A stretch of DNA of 64,000 bases from Mycolicibacterium gadium (lineage in GTDB: Bacteria; Actinomycetota; Actinomycetes; Mycobacteriales; Mycobacteriaceae). The notes beneath the pieces are model-generated. The model was given only the letters and a program-made list of their open reading frames with translations. It did no database searches and was not told where the DNA came from. Made by a program: the position numbers and the translations under genes. This document shows positions 1-9,522 of the stretch, one piece after another (positions within the stretch are counted from its first letter, which is position 1; each line of letters starts with the position of its first letter). The DNA is taken from assembly GCF_010728925.1 (NCBI RefSeq), contig NZ_AP022608.1, positions 2,232,001 through 2,296,000 on the forward strand, given 5' to 3'.

Positions 1-22
1 GTGCCCTGTTCTCAAGACAGAT

Positions 23-976
23 TCATCCGCAAACGACAGCGACTTCTACTGGCTCTTCCGCAATTTCGAAAAGTCGCTCGGTGTCGGCGCGCGTGCACGG
101 GGCGGTCCCGGGGGTCATCAGCATCGCCGCGCCGGCGGCCATGCCGAAACGAACCGCCGTGCTCAACGGCCATCCGCGAGTCAGACCCACGGTGATGCCG
201 GCGACCATCGCGTCCCCCGCGCCAACTCCGCTGACCGCACGCATCGGAATGGCGGTGAATCGGCAGCTTTCGGTCCGGGTAGCGAGCAGTGCGCCCTGAG
301 CTCCTAGCGACACCACGACGGCCTCGGCGCGGCCGGAATCGACGAGTTCGTGCGCAGCGTCGAGCTGTTCGGCTTCGGTCGTCAGCTCACGTCCCACGCA
401 TTCGCGGAGTTCGCGCTCGCTTGCCTTGAGCACAAACACACCACGAGTGACGTGCTGTAGACCGGCGCCCGAGGTGTCCAAGACGAATCTGACCCCGACC
501 TCACCGCAGACGTCCGCGATTCGCTGGTAGAAGTCCGTGGGCACACCCGGCGGCAAACTCCCGCTGGCGACGACGAATTGTGCCGAGGCCGCCTCAACAC
601 GCAGCCGATTCACACACCCGGCCTGTTCGGACGTAGTCAGCCGCGGGCCCGGAAGCACGAACCGGTACTGCAGACCAGTGGAGGTCTCATCGACGGTGAG
701 GCTCTCCCGCGTGGGCTCGGTGATGTCGATCCGTCTAAACGGCACACCCGCCTCAGCGACAAGCTGGCTGACGAGGTCGCCGCTGGCACCTCCAGCAGGG
801 AAAACGGCCGATACCGGCGCGCCGAGGACGTGTGCGATCTTTGCCACGTTGATCCCCCCGCCGCCGGCGTCGTAACGAGCGCGTGAGCAGCGGATCTTGC
901 TGGTGGGACGCACGGCGTCGGCGGCCACGGTGATGTCGAGCGCCGGGTTCATCGTCAGGGTGACGATTGAATCCAT
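23..976 (-). CDS. pfkB: PfkB-family sugar kinase (6-phosphofructokinase B-like)
   Basis: A ribokinase/PfkB-fold kinase of 317 aa, predicted to phosphorylate fructose-6-phosphate or a related sugar phosphate in the cytoplasm. The N-terminus has the TMNPALDIT strand and the GGGGINVAK sugar-binding motif. The C-terminal PfkB signature contains GAGDAM, which carries the catalytic Asp, near residue 250. The ATG at 976 is chosen because AGGAGG sits 8 nt upstream; an upstream in-frame ATG at 997 would put that ribosome binding site inside the gene. A DosR-like palindrome lies about 60 bp upstream, as expected for the relative of Rv2029c (pfkB), a DosR-regulon gene of M. tuberculosis. The exact sugar is not provable from sequence; tagatose-6-phosphate or 1-phosphofructokinase activity is possible. 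Confidence 0.9.
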   Translation of the reverse strand: MDSIVTLTMNPALDITVAADAVRPTSKIRCSRARYDAGGGGINVAKIAHVLGAPVSAVFPAGGASGDLVSQLVAEAGVPFRRIDITEPTRESLTVDETSTGLQYRFVLPGPRLTTSEQAGCVNRLRVEAASAQFVVASGSLPPGVPTDFYQRIADVCGEVGVRFVLDTSGAGLQHVTRGVFVLKASERELRECVGRELTTEAEQLDAAHELVDSGRAEAVVVSLGAQGALLATRTESCRFTAIPMRAVSGVGAGDAMVAGITVGLTRGWPLSTAVRFGMAAGAAMLMTPGTAPCTRADTERLFEIAEEPVEVAVVCG

Positions 977-1035
977 GGCACAGCCTCCTCGCTTCATGAG
1001 CCGACTTTGATCCGACTACATCGCGGATCACGACG

Positions 1036-1055
1036 ATAGGGACCGAAGTCCCGCG
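1036..1055. promoter_or_regulatory. DosR-like box upstream of pfkB
   Basis: The core GGGAC-CGAA-GTCCC is a perfect inverted repeat of five-base arms and fits the published DosR consensus (TTSGGGACTWWAGTCCCSAA). On the pfkB strand it reads GGGACTTCGGTCCC. It lies 60 bp before the pfkB start. A weaker second copy starts exactly 21 bp further upstream at 1057 (minus strand GGGCC-AACG-CCTCC), giving a tandem arrangement like those at other promoters in this window. Confidence 0.8.
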
Positions 1056-1106
1056 GCGGGGAGGCGTTGGCCCTTGACGCGATGCCAATGCTGATTCCAG
1101 ATGTGG

Positions 1107-2090
1107 TCAACCGAGCAACACGGTGACCGCACCGAGATAGATCGCGATCGACAACAGATCCTGGATCACGGTGGCCAGCGGACCGGAACCGAACGCGGGA
1201 TCTTTGTCCAGCGCCTGGAGCAACCAAGGCAGTATCAACGCCACCATCGTGGCGATCGTGCTCGCCGCCAGCACCGCGATCGCGACCGCCGCCGCGAGCC
1301 TCCAGTCGTTCGTCATGAGTGCCACCACCGGCAGCATGAGCAAGCCGAGCAGTATGCCGACGGTCAGCCCCGTCAGGCTTTCCGGAGCCAGGATGCGGCG
1401 AATCCCAACACCGACCGACAGACCGCGGATCGCGACCGTTTCCGTTTGCGTGCCAACGGCATCAGCCAGATAGACGATCCCAGGCACGAAGTAGGCAACC
1501 GCCAGCACGGCGTTGAGTTGGTCTTCGAAGGCCGCCATCATCCCCGCCGACAACATTGCGCCGATCAACCCGACCACCAGCCATGGCAGGCGGTGCCACA
1601 GCCGCCTGGTGACGGTCTCGAGTGTTGTCCTTCTGGTCGACTCGACCGTGTGCAGAAACCCGCCCAATCGCGCCATGTCTTCGTCGTGTTCATGTAACAG
1701 GACAGCGAGCAGCTGCTGCGGGGCAATCAGCCCATAGAACCGACCGTGCTCGTCGACAACCGCGAGACCTGGCTCGTTATCCTGCACCACCCGCCAGGCG
1801 GCGCGCTCCTGGTCGGTGTCCGGCGTCACCACGGGTGGCGTCCGGTCCATCACATCGCGCAACATCGCATCGCTGTCCGCCGCAAACATCTGCTCAATGG
1901 TCGCGACACCCACGAGACGATCCCCGTCAAGAACTGCCACGGCGGCAGCACTGTCGAAGCGCCTGCCCCGCATTCGTTCCAGGGTCGTGCCGACCAGATC
2001 GTCCGGCGACGCCTTCGGTATCTCCGTATAGGCGTGTGACAACGCCGTCTCCGGCAGACCGCCGAAATCGGTTGTGACATCAGTGACCAT
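1107..2090 (-). CDS. MgtE-family divalent cation transporter, short form with CBS domains
   Basis: A membrane protein of about 327 aa. Residues 30-140 form a CBS-domain pair. Residues 165-327 carry about five hydrophobic helices of the MgtE channel domain, including the family pattern FVPGIVYLADAVGTQTETVA. MgtE proteins carry Mg2+ or related divalent cations across the inner membrane, gated by the cytosolic domains. Typical MgtE is about 450 aa; this one lacks the helical N-domain that precedes the CBS pair, so gating may differ. The start is ATG 2090, with GTG 2096 as an alternative; neither has a clear ribosome binding site. It is transcribed divergently from a universal stress protein across two DosR-like boxes, which suggests hypoxia control. 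Confidence 0.8.
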   Translation of the reverse strand: MVTDVTTDFGGLPETALSHAYTEIPKASPDDLVGTTLERMRGRRFDSAAAVAVLDGDRLVGVATIEQMFAADSDAMLRDVMDRTPPVVTPDTDQERAAWRVVQDNEPGLAVVDEHGRFYGLIAPQQLLAVLLHEHDEDMARLGGFLHTVESTRRTTLETVTRRLWHRLPWLVVGLIGAMLSAGMMAAFEDQLNAVLAVAYFVPGIVYLADAVGTQTETVAIRGLSVGVGIRRILAPESLTGLTVGILLGLLMLPVVALMTNDWRLAAAVAIAVLAASTIATMVALILPWLLQALDKDPAFGSGPLATVIQDLLSIAIYLGAVTVLLG

Positions 2091-2140
2091 GGCCACTGAC
2101 GCTACAGACCTGTTCTGGCGACGGCCTGCCCGAGAGCGTG

Positions 2141-2181
2141 TTGAGGACCAATGTCCAACACTGAGGGACCTAGTGCCCCAC
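2141..2181. promoter_or_regulatory. Tandem DosR-like boxes in the mgtE-like/USP divergent promoter
   Basis: Two 20-bp boxes start at 2141 and 2162, exactly 21 bp apart. The first has TTG at its edge and core AGGAC-CAAT-GTCCA. The second has core GGGAC-CTAG-TGCCC. Both fit DosR half-site spacing (5-4-5), and the 21-bp offset puts them on the same face of the helix. They lie between the divergent starts at 2090 and 2240 and could control both genes. Confidence 0.75.
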
Positions 2182-2239
2182 CGGTCGGGCGACCGAACTC
2201 CATAGCGTCGACAACATCAACTGCAAATAGGAGTGCACG

Positions 2240-3037
2240 ATGACTGAAAGCGACTCCCCCAAGCCGGTTGTCGCCGCGATCGACGGCTCGGGCACGGCGA
2301 TCAACGCCGCGCTGTGGGCGGTTGACGAAGCGATCAGCCGAAGTGTGCCATTGCGCCTCGTGTGCGTGATGAAGGCCAAGCACCCCTCTGCCGAGGATTA
2401 CTACGCGGACAAGCACCATGCCGAGGCCTCGATTCGTGCGGCACAGGATGCTGTCGAAGCCACGGGTCGGCCCGTCAAGATCGAGACCGCAATCCTCTCG
2501 GGTTTACCGGCTTTCAACCTGATCGAGGAATCACAGGCTGCCGACATGATCTGCGTCGGCTCGGTCGGCATAGGCCGGTCCGCGCGGGCGATACTGGGAT
2601 CCATCGCGACCGAGCTCGCCGAGAAGGCGCATTGCCCGGTAGCGATCATCCGTCCTCAGGACGAGATACCGCGCGACGAGGTCGACATTCGCTGGATAGT
2701 CGTCGCGGCGACCGGTGAGAGCGACAACGAGTCGGTGATCGAGAGTGCGATGGAGGAAGCGCGGCTGCGTCGAACGCCGGTTCTGATGCTCGGTGATCGG
2801 GACGGCCTGGACGACATTGTCGAGCAATGGAAGGGACGCTATCCCGACATCCACGTCTACCCCGTATCCGATGGGGCCGATGTGGCCCGGTTCCTCAAGA
2901 AGCATGACGAATTAGTCCAACTCGCCGTGATCGGCGGTTCGCGCGCCGGCGCCGATGAGGTCATGCAGATTCTCGGCCCCTGGGGGCACCCTCTGTTTCA
3001 CCGCAGGGCGGCTTCGATGCTGATCGTGCGGCACTGA
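2240..3037 (+). CDS. Universal stress protein, tandem UspA domains (N-terminal ATP site only)
   Basis: A 265-aa cytosolic protein with two UspA domains. Domain 1 (about 8-140) starts VVAAIDGSG and has an intact G-x2-G-x9-GS nucleotide-binding motif (GSVG...LGS). Domain 2 (about 150-265) keeps the fold but has lost the motif: GGSRAG is followed by LGP. This places it in the same class as the USPs at 15992-16813 and 20438-21304, resembling Rv2028c/Rv3134c. AGGAG lies 8 nt before the ATG. The preceding tandem DosR-like boxes suggest induction by hypoxia or NO. The biochemical output of such USPs is unknown; ATP-linked signalling is the usual proposal. Confidence 0.92.
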   Translation: MTESDSPKPVVAAIDGSGTAINAALWAVDEAISRSVPLRLVCVMKAKHPSAEDYYADKHHAEASIRAAQDAVEATGRPVKIETAILSGLPAFNLIEESQAADMICVGSVGIGRSARAILGSIATELAEKAHCPVAIIRPQDEIPRDEVDIRWIVVAATGESDNESVIESAMEEARLRRTPVLMLGDRDGLDDIVEQWKGRYPDIHVYPVSDGADVARFLKKHDELVQLAVIGGSRAGADEVMQILGPWGHPLFHRRAASMLIVRH

Positions 3038-3049
3038 CGAGCGCAGCGA

Positions 3050-3652
3050 CTACGGAGCTCCGGCCAGCGCCTGGCGTACCAGCTCCTGCGCCGCCAACAG
3101 GTGCTCGTCTGCCTGCTCGACGTCGACGGGAAACTCACCGTCATAGCTGTTCGTAGACCTTGCCAACACCGACAGGCACATGTGTGCGGCCGCATGCGCA
3201 TCCTCGACCGCGGCTTCCAGTTCACTCGTCAGTTGCGGGGTTGGCGCCGGCAGATGCGCCCGAAGGTCGACCGCCGCAGTGTCATGCATCTGCCGACATG
3301 CCTCATCCATCGCCGTGCGGTCGACAGTAGCCAGCGCACGCCGCGCATCAGTCAGGGACCGCTGTAGATCGCCGAAGGGTGCACGTGCCTGCGACCACCA
3401 TTCCAGAATGGTCGCCTTGTCGGCTGATGCGCCAGCTGGAGGACCGGCTTGACCATCGCCACCCGTGGCCATGAAGGCGATGATCGCAGCCGAGAGCGCA
3501 ATGACTGCTAGAACACTCGCTCCTGCGATCGCCCACTTGGCCCGATACCAGACGTCACGGGAAAGATCCGGCGTCGCCTCGATCGGGCTACCGCATTCTC
3601 CGCACAACTGCCACCCGGCCGGGTTGGAGTGACCCTGAGGACATTCCACCAC
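3050..3652 (-). CDS. Zinc-ribbon single-pass membrane protein, unknown function
   Basis: A 200-aa protein I do not recognise beyond its layout. Residues 4-20 hold a short zinc ribbon (CPQGH...CGECG). One transmembrane helix covers about residues 38-62, followed by a Gly/Ala linker and an Ala/Asp/Glu-rich helical domain (about 75-200) with two isolated Cys that would lie outside the membrane if the ribbon is cytosolic. The start is GTG 3652, with GGAG about 10 nt upstream. It begins 4 bp after the stop of the F420-type reductase gene, so the two are almost certainly cotranscribed. A redox or metal-sensing membrane partner of that enzyme is possible but unproven. Confidence 0.75.
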   Translation of the reverse strand: MVECPQGHSNPAGWQLCGECGSPIEATPDLSRDVWYRAKWAIAGASVLAVIALSAAIIAFMATGGDGQAGPPAGASADKATILEWWSQARAPFGDLQRSLTDARRALATVDRTAMDEACRQMHDTAAVDLRAHLPAPTPQLTSELEAAVEDAHAAAHMCLSVLARSTNSYDGEFPVDVEQADEHLLAAQELVRQALAGAP

Positions 3653-3656
3653 GATG

Positions 3657-4061
3657 TCAGCTCCTGTCCATTTTCAGTTTGACGAACCTCTTGATGCCGA
3701 AGGCCTGGAAGACTCGTCGACGACTCGGCGACAGTTGAGGACCTGCCGTTGCCGCATCGATGATTTCGGGTTCGACGACGTCATAGGTGTGGCCGCCTAG
3801 TGAGACGGCGGCCTCCCCGGAGGCCCGCACATTGCGCAACCAGTCGACATCTGTTCCGTATGGCAGAGGCACGATGAATCCATTCGCCACCCGATCGGCC
3901 ACCACCGGTGTCGCGTAGTGCCGCCCCGACCGACGCCCGGTATGCCGCAGGACTGCCGCGTAGAAATGCTTGCGGCCTGCCAGGTGCATCATCGCTGGAT
4001 TCAGCACGTGCTTGTTGAAGCGGCGCATTACGCCCCTGATGGGCGGCGTTTCGGTGAGCAT
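3657..4061 (-). CDS. Deazaflavin (F420)-dependent nitroreductase/quinone reductase family protein
   Basis: A 134-aa protein of the Ddn-like split beta-barrel family, which uses reduced F420 to reduce quinones or nitro compounds, often at the membrane face. Visible family motifs are HTGRRSGRHYATPV (about 40-53), which contacts the deazaflavin phosphate tail, and PLPYGTDVDWLRNVRASG (about 65-82). A basic N-terminal stretch resembles the membrane-associating end of Ddn. It is the first gene of a two-gene unit with the zinc-ribbon membrane protein. A weak DosR-like palindrome lies just upstream at 4085-4104. Substrate unknown. Confidence 0.85.
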   Translation of the reverse strand: MLTETPPIRGVMRRFNKHVLNPAMMHLAGRKHFYAAVLRHTGRRSGRHYATPVVADRVANGFIVPLPYGTDVDWLRNVRASGEAAVSLGGHTYDVVEPEIIDAATAGPQLSPSRRRVFQAFGIKRFVKLKMDRS

Positions 4062-4084
4062 GTCCCGATATTCGTCTCCACCTC

Positions 4085-4104
4085 ACCTGGCCAAAAGGGC
4101 CGAC
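4085..4104. promoter_or_regulatory. Weak DosR-like palindrome between the F420 reductase and the acs operon
   Basis: The core TGGCC-AAAA-GGGCC has the 5-4-5 spacing but matches the DosR consensus only partly. It sits 24 bp before the reductase start (4061) and 160 bp before the 88-aa gene that opens the acetyl-CoA synthetase operon. It is offered as a candidate only. A further half site, GGGAC at 4236-4240, lies close to the operon start. Confidence 0.3.
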
Positions 4105-4264
4105 CGGACCAACAACGCGAGGACTTATGGCATACGCCGCACGCGCGGTGCGGAACCATCCGTCGTCGGTGGCGAAACAGACGCGGCGTTGGTGACTTTC
4201 GTCTCTAGTGCCGGGAGGGCGGCTCGAAAAAGATGGGGACGCGAAACATGACCGGAGGATGCAC

Positions 4265-4531
4265 ATGACGCCGACCGAGCCCGCTGAACGCACTGCCGAG
4301 GATCTCGACGCCGTTGCTTGTCGGTTCCTGCGATCCGAATTCGCGAGTCAGATCTACTCCGACTGGCCGATCGACCGACGGATCGAAGCCTATCTTCGGC
4401 ACTACGAGGCCTCCGCGTTCCTCACCGACGGCTACTCCTACAACCTCCTGTTGGAACGCGTGATGGCCAACATCGGTCCGGCCGTCCGCGATGGAGTCCT
4501 TCCGACACCGGGTTCATCGGACCTGCCGTGA
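4265..4531 (+). CDS. Small hypothetical protein opening the acs-pdh operon
   Basis: An 88-aa soluble acidic protein starting [17 protein letters not shown], rich in helical segments and ending in Pro/Ser. No family recognised. The ATG at 4265 has GGAGG 6 nt upstream. Its stop overlaps the GTG of the acyl-CoA synthetase (GTGA), so it is translationally coupled to that gene and clearly real despite its size. The position suggests a regulator or subunit of the synthetase or dehydrogenase encoded after it. Confidence 0.8.
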   Translation: MTPTEPAERTAEDLDAVACRFLRSEFASQIYSDWPIDRRIEAYLRHYEASAFLTDGYSYNLLLERVMANIGPAVRDGVLPTPGSSDLP

Positions 4532-6309
4532 CGATCATTCGCAAGACTGCCGAAGACTGGAAAGTCGCCCCGAACTTCGCCGACTACGAGCAGACCCGCG
4601 CGACGTTCGATTGGTCGATGGTCTCGGACCCGTGCGCCGGTATGCCCTCCCGCGGTTGCAACATCGCGTATGCGGCGGTGGACCGGCACGCCGAAGGTCC
4701 CGAAGCGGATCGCACCGCGCTGCGGTTCATCACCGACACCGGCTCGGATGGCGAGTTGGTCGCCAATGACCTGAGCTACGCGGAACTGGGCCGCCGCACC
4801 CGCCGCTTCACCAATGTGCTGCGCGGGCTTGGCGTGGGCAAGGGCGACCGGGTCTTTCTGATCATGGGACGTATCCCCGAGCTGTATGTCGCGATGCTGG
4901 GTGCGCTGCGCAACGGCAGTGTGGTGTCGCCGCTGTTCTCGGCGTTCGGTCCCGAACCCATCGCCACCCGCGTCGCCATCGGCGAGGCGACCGTACTGGT
5001 GACGACGAAGGCGCTGTACAAGCGCAAGATCGCCAAGGTGCGCGACGAGATGGCGTCGGTACGGCACGTGTTACTCGTCGACGGCGACGAGCCCGGCACG
5101 CTGAACCTCGCGCAGCTGATGGCCGAGGCCTCCGAAGACGCTCCGATCGAGGCCACCACGCCTGATGACCCGTCGCTGCTGCACTTCACGAGCGGCACCA
5201 CCGGCACGCCCAAAGGGGCACGGCACGTGCACGGCGCGGTCACCATGCATTACCTCACCGGCCTCTACGCGTTGGATATACATCCCAACGACATCTACTG
5301 GTGTACCGCCGATCCCGGCTGGGTCACCGGCACGTCCTACGGCATCATCGCCCCGCTCCTGCACGGAATCACCTCGATCATCGACGAAGCCGAGTTCGAC
5401 GCCGAACGCTGGTACCGGATCCTGCAGGACGAAGGCGTCACGGTGTGGTACACCGCTCCCACCGCGATCAGGATGCTGATCAAGGCCGGGCCGGAAGTGG
5501 CGCAACGGTACCGCTTTCCGCACCTGCGGTTCATCGCCAGCGTGGGCGAGCCGCTCAACGCCGAGGCGGTCTGGTGGGGAAAACGCGTACTGGGCTTACC
5601 GATTCACGACAACTGGTGGCAGACCGAGACGGGCGGCATCATGATCGCCAACACCCCGGCCTTCGACATAAAGCCAGGCTCGATGGGGCGGCCGTTGCCG
5701 GGCGTCGACGCATACGTGGTCAGTCACGGCGACGACGGCACTGTCTCGGTGATCGAGGAGCCCGACATTGAGGGCGAGTTGGCACTCAAGCCGGGATGGC
5801 CTTCGATGTTCCGCGCCTACCTCAATCAGGAAGAGCGCTACCGCAAGTGCTTTGTCGGTGACCTTTACCTGAGCGGGGATCTGGTCAAGCGCGACGCCGA
5901 CGGCTACTTCTGGTTCGTCGGCCGCGCCGACGACGTGATCAAGTCAGCCGGACACCTGATCGGGCCGTTCGAGGTGGAGAACGCGCTGACCGATCACCCC
6001 GCGGTGGCCGAGGCCGCTGTGATCGGGAAGCCCGACCCGACAGTCGGCGAGCTGGTGAAGGCGTTCGTCACCCTCAAGGACGGGTTCGCCGCAGACGAGA
6101 CTTTACGGCTCGAAGTGTTAGGCCACGCGCGCAAACGGCTGGGAGCAGCGGTGGCGCCCAAGGAGATTGAGTTCGTCGACGCATTGCCGCATACCCGTAG
6201 CGGCAAGATCATGCGACGCCTGCTCAAAGCCCGCGAACTCGGGTTGCCCGAAGGTGACACATCGACCGTCGAAGCACCGGCCGTACAACGTCAGGGGGTG
6301 TCACCGTGA
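4528..6309 (+). CDS. Acetate-CoA ligase (AMP-forming), AcsA-like
   Basis: A 593-aa adenylate-forming enzyme that would activate acetate or a short acyl acid to the CoA thioester with ATP. Visible motifs: [15 protein letters not shown] (A3 core, about residue 215), the NWWQTETGG region (about 370), YLSGDL and [22 protein letters not shown] (hinge and C-domain, about 450-480), and the catalytic C-terminal Lys in TRSGKIMRR. The [13 protein letters not shown] and GPFEVE patterns resemble the acetyl-CoA synthetase AcsA of Bacillus rather than FadD enzymes. The GTG start overlaps the previous stop, and its own stop overlaps the next start. Propionate or another short acid cannot be excluded as substrate. 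Confidence 0.87.
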   Translation: MTIIRKTAEDWKVAPNFADYEQTRATFDWSMVSDPCAGMPSRGCNIAYAAVDRHAEGPEADRTALRFITDTGSDGELVANDLSYAELGRRTRRFTNVLRGLGVGKGDRVFLIMGRIPELYVAMLGALRNGSVVSPLFSAFGPEPIATRVAIGEATVLVTTKALYKRKIAKVRDEMASVRHVLLVDGDEPGTLNLAQLMAEASEDAPIEATTPDDPSLLHFTSGTTGTPKGARHVHGAVTMHYLTGLYALDIHPNDIYWCTADPGWVTGTSYGIIAPLLHGITSIIDEAEFDAERWYRILQDEGVTVWYTAPTAIRMLIKAGPEVAQRYRFPHLRFIASVGEPLNAEAVWWGKRVLGLPIHDNWWQTETGGIMIANTPAFDIKPGSMGRPLPGVDAYVVSHGDDGTVSVIEEPDIEGELALKPGWPSMFRAYLNQEERYRKCFVGDLYLSGDLVKRDADGYFWFVGRADDVIKSAGHLIGPFEVENALTDHPAVAEAAVIGKPDPTVGELVKAFVTLKDGFAADETLRLEVLGHARKRLGAAVAPKEIEFVDALPHTRSGKIMRRLLKARELGLPEGDTSTVEAPAVQRQGVSP

Positions 6310-7286
6310 TCGACCACGACACCGCGACGACGCTGCTGTCGGACATGGTGCGGGTGCGCCTGATGGAAGAGAAGTGCGCTGAGCTCTACAGCGCGGCCAA
6401 GATCCGCGGATTCCTGCACCTTTACGTCGGTGAGGAGGCGGTGGCCGCCGGGTCGCTGCGGATGCTGGAAGCCGAGGACGCTGTGGTGGCCACCTACCGC
6501 GATCACGCGCACGCCCTGCTTCGGGGTGTCCCGATGACCAGAATCATGGCCGAGATGTTCGGCAAGCAGGAGGGTTGCTCCCGTGGGCGCGGCGGCTCGA
6601 TGCACCTGTTCGACGCGCGCACCCGCTTCTACGGCGGCAACGCCATCGTCGGCAGCGGCCTCCCGCTGGCGGTAGGTCTCGCGCTGGCCGACAAGCAGCT
6701 GGGCAAGCCACGGGTTACCGCCTGCTACTTCGGCGAAGGTGCGGTCGCCGAAGGCGCCTTTCACGAATCGCTGAACCTAGCCGAACTCTGGCAGTTGCCG
6801 GTGCTGTTCTGCTGCGAGAACAACTTCTATGCGATGGGGACGGCCCTCGCGGTGGAGCAGTCGCAGACGGACATGACCGCGAAGGCGTCGTCGTACCGGA
6901 TACCGGCGCTGGCGGTCGACGGCATGGATGTGCTGGCATGCCATACCGCCGCCCAAGAGGGCGTGTACCACGTCCGCAATGGTGGCGGTCCGTTCTTCCT
7001 GGAGTTCCGCACCTATCGGTTCCGTCCGCATTCGATGTTCGATCCCGAGTTGTACCGGGGCAAAAGCGAAGTCGAACACTGGAAGGAGCGTGACCCGATC
7101 CGCACCTTCACCGAGCGGTGCCTGGCCGACGGCGCGCTCACCGACGACGACATCGCCGCGATCCGCCGCGCCGCCGAAGAGGAACTGGACGAGGCGGTGG
7201 CCTACGCCGAGGCCGGCACCTGGGAGCCCGTGGAGGATCTCAGCCGTGACGTGATGACACCTGCGACGGCGGAGGCGCTCCGATGA
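6306..7286 (+). CDS. TPP-dependent 2-oxoacid/acetoin dehydrogenase E1 alpha subunit
   Basis: A 326-aa subunit of the E1 decarboxylase, which uses thiamine diphosphate to decarboxylate pyruvate, another 2-oxoacid or acetoin. The cofactor motif is [10 protein letters not shown]...CCENN (about 140-175), with GEG in place of the usual GDG. The [13 protein letters not shown] stretch (about 92-104) is typical of PdhA/AcoA proteins. The C-terminal half has the [14 protein letters not shown] phosphorylation-loop-like region. GTG start, overlapping the acs stop by 4 nt; the stop overlaps the E1 beta ATG by 4 nt. Length is typical for the two-chain E1 family. Pyruvate is the simplest substrate guess. 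Confidence 0.92.
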   Translation: MIDHDTATTLLSDMVRVRLMEEKCAELYSAAKIRGFLHLYVGEEAVAAGSLRMLEAEDAVVATYRDHAHALLRGVPMTRIMAEMFGKQEGCSRGRGGSMHLFDARTRFYGGNAIVGSGLPLAVGLALADKQLGKPRVTACYFGEGAVAEGAFHESLNLAELWQLPVLFCCENNFYAMGTALAVEQSQTDMTAKASSYRIPALAVDGMDVLACHTAAQEGVYHVRNGGGPFFLEFRTYRFRPHSMFDPELYRGKSEVEHWKERDPIRTFTERCLADGALTDDDIAAIRRAAEEELDEAVAYAEAGTWEPVEDLSRDVMTPATAEALR

Positions 7287-8263
7287 GCAAAACGGCATAC
7301 CGCACCGCGGTGCACGATTCCATACGCGACGCGATGGTCGCCGACCCGCGGGTGGTGCTGATGGGCGAGGACGTCGGCGCCTACGGAGGCACCTACGCGG
7401 TGTCCAAGGGCCTGTTGGAGGAGTTCGGGCCGGAGCGGGTGCGAGACACCCCGCTGTCGGAGCTCGGCTTCGTGGGTATCGGAATCGGTGCCGCACTGGG
7501 CGGATTGCGCCCGATCGTCGAGGTGATGACGGTCAACTTCAGTCTGCTGGCCCTGGATCAAATCGTGAATACCGCTGCGGCGCTGCGGCATATGTCCGGC
7601 GGCCAGTTCTCGGTGCCGCTGGTGGTCCGGATGGCGACGGGAGCGGGACGCCAGCTGGCCGCGCAGCACTCCCACAGCCTGGAAGGCTGGTACGCACACA
7701 TCCCCGGAATCAAGGTGGTAGCCCCGGCGACGGTAGCCGACGCCTACGGGATGCTGCCCACCGCGCTGGCCGAACCGGACCCCGTGATCATCTTCGAGCA
7801 CGTGCAGTTGTACAACACCTCGATAGACATCGACGCCCTCACGCCGACCGACATCGACCGGGCCGTGGTTCGGCGGGCCGGTAAGGACGTCACGGTGATC
7901 GCGTACGGCGGCTGCCTGCCGAAGGCGCTCGACGCCGCCGACGAACTGTCCCTCGCCGGAATCGACTGTGAAGTCATCGATTTGCGGGTTCTGCGCCCGC
8001 TCGACGACGACACCATCCTCACCTCGGTACGCGGGACTCACAAAGTCGTCGTGGTCGACGAAGCCTGGCGCACCGGAAGTCTGGCCGGTGAGATCAGCGC
8101 ACGCATCGTGGAGAACGCCTTCTACGACCTCGACGCGCCGATCACTCGCGTCTGTACCGAGGAAGTGCCCATTCCCTACCCCAAGCATCTCGAAGAAGCA
8201 GCGTTGCCGCAGAAGGACAAGATCGTTGCAGCAGTGAAATCTCTGTTCGGCCAGTCCTCATGA
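7283..8263 (+). CDS. 2-oxoacid/acetoin dehydrogenase E1 beta subunit
   Basis: A 326-aa transketolase-like beta chain. It starts [16 protein letters not shown] and has the family [10 protein letters not shown] (about 27-36), [23 protein letters not shown] (about 52-75) and the C-terminal transketolase domain ([19 protein letters not shown]). With the upstream alpha chain it forms the E1 heterotetramer. ATGA overlaps on both sides show strict translational coupling to E1 alpha and E2. No feature distinguishes pyruvate from branched-chain substrates with certainty. Confidence 0.93.
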   Translation: MSKTAYRTAVHDSIRDAMVADPRVVLMGEDVGAYGGTYAVSKGLLEEFGPERVRDTPLSELGFVGIGIGAALGGLRPIVEVMTVNFSLLALDQIVNTAAALRHMSGGQFSVPLVVRMATGAGRQLAAQHSHSLEGWYAHIPGIKVVAPATVADAYGMLPTALAEPDPVIIFEHVQLYNTSIDIDALTPTDIDRAVVRRAGKDVTVIAYGGCLPKALDAADELSLAGIDCEVIDLRVLRPLDDDTILTSVRGTHKVVVVDEAWRTGSLAGEISARIVENAFYDLDAPITRVCTEEVPIPYPKHLEEAALPQKDKIVAAVKSLFGQSS

Positions 8264-9516
8264 TCGAGTTCACGATGCCGGCCCTCGGCGCGGACATGGA
8301 CGAGGGGACTCTCAACGAGTGGCTCGTCAAACCGGGGGACGCCATCACCCGCGGCCAGGTGGTCGCAGTGGTCGAGACCACCAAAGCCGCGGTCGAGGTG
8401 GAGTGCTGGCAGGAGGGCACCGTCGCAGAGCTGCTGGTGCCGATCGGCCAAACCGTGCAGGTTGGAACACCGTTGGCGCGGTTGGTGGCCCCTGGCGATT
8501 CCGCGGAACAGGCGCCACCCCCTGCCGTGACAACGGTTCCCGAACCAATCACGCCGACAGCGCCCGTCCAACCCGTCCTCGAGCCGGTCGCCCCGGTGCC
8601 TTCCGTGCCCTCGCCGGCACCGCCGTTCGAGCATCGGCGCCGCTGGGTCTCGCCCGCGGCCCGTCGCCTCGCGGCATCGCTGGGCGTCGACGTCGATCAC
8701 GTGACCGGCACCGGCCCGCAAGGGGCCGTCACCATCAACGACGTCGAACACGCCGCAGCCCACATCGAGTCAAGCAGGGCCGAAGTGCCGAGACCCGTCG
8801 CGACACCGACCGCAGCACTGTCACCGAAAGAGCTTGCAGCCAAACGCGGCACCGAGATGCGCAGGTCCATCGCGGCGGCGATGAGCCGATCCAAACGGGA
8901 GATTCCGCACTACTACCTCGCCGACGAAATCGTGATGGACCCGGCGTTGGACTGGCTGGCCGACCGCAACGCGCAGCGCCCCATCACCGAGCGGGTACTG
9001 CCTGCCGTGCTGCAGCTCAAGGCAGTCGCGCTGGCGGCGCAACGGTTCGGCGAATTCAGCGGATTCTGGCGAGATGAGGCTTTCGAATCCGCGCCGAATG
9101 TCCATGTCGGTGTGGCGATTTCGCTGCGCGGCGGCGGTCTGGTAGCTCCGGCGATCCACGACGTCGCCGACCGTAAGGTCGACGAGCTGATGGCCGACCT
9201 CACAGATCTGGTGTCCCGCGCCAGGACGTTCTCGTTGCGCAGTTCGGAGATGTCCGATCCCACCATCACCGTGACCAACCTGGGCGACCAGGGCGTCGCG
9301 GCGGTATTCGGGGTGATCTACCCGCCGCAGGTCGCGCTGGTGGGATTCGGCAAGCCGGCGCAACGGGTGGTCGCGATCGATGGCGGCATCCGCATCGCCA
9401 CGACCGTGCACGTATCCTTGGCGGCTGACCACCGAGCCAGCGATGGGCACCGCGGGGCGCTGTTCCTCGCCGCGATCAACGAATTACTGCAACAGCCGGA
9501 GCTATTGGAGAGGTGA
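8260..9516 (+). CDS. Dihydrolipoamide acyltransferase E2 component
   Basis: A 418-aa E2. Residues 1-76 form a single lipoyl domain with the lipoyl-Lys motif [11 protein letters not shown] Pro/Ala/Val-rich linker covers about 80-125. The peripheral subunit-binding domain is about 126-165 ([15 protein letters not shown]...[11 protein letters not shown]). The catalytic domain (about 185-418) ends with the active-site DHRASDG (H-x3-D-G). It transfers the acyl group from E1 to CoA. No E3 (dihydrolipoamide dehydrogenase) lies in this operon, so the housekeeping E3 must serve it. The start overlaps the E1 beta stop. Confidence 0.93.
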   Translation: MIEFTMPALGADMDEGTLNEWLVKPGDAITRGQVVAVVETTKAAVEVECWQEGTVAELLVPIGQTVQVGTPLARLVAPGDSAEQAPPPAVTTVPEPITPTAPVQPVLEPVAPVPSVPSPAPPFEHRRRWVSPAARRLAASLGVDVDHVTGTGPQGAVTINDVEHAAAHIESSRAEVPRPVATPTAALSPKELAAKRGTEMRRSIAAAMSRSKREIPHYYLADEIVMDPALDWLADRNAQRPITERVLPAVLQLKAVALAAQRFGEFSGFWRDEAFESAPNVHVGVAISLRGGGLVAPAIHDVADRKVDELMADLTDLVSRARTFSLRSSEMSDPTITVTNLGDQGVAAVFGVIYPPQVALVGFGKPAQRVVAIDGGIRIATTVHVSLAADHRASDGHRGALFLAAINELLQQPELLER

Positions 9517-9522
9517 GCACCC

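Noticed and set aside
4233..4252. GGGAC half site near the acs operon start as a DosR box
   Set aside because: The second half site is missing and it is too close to the ribosome binding site for a promoter-activating position.
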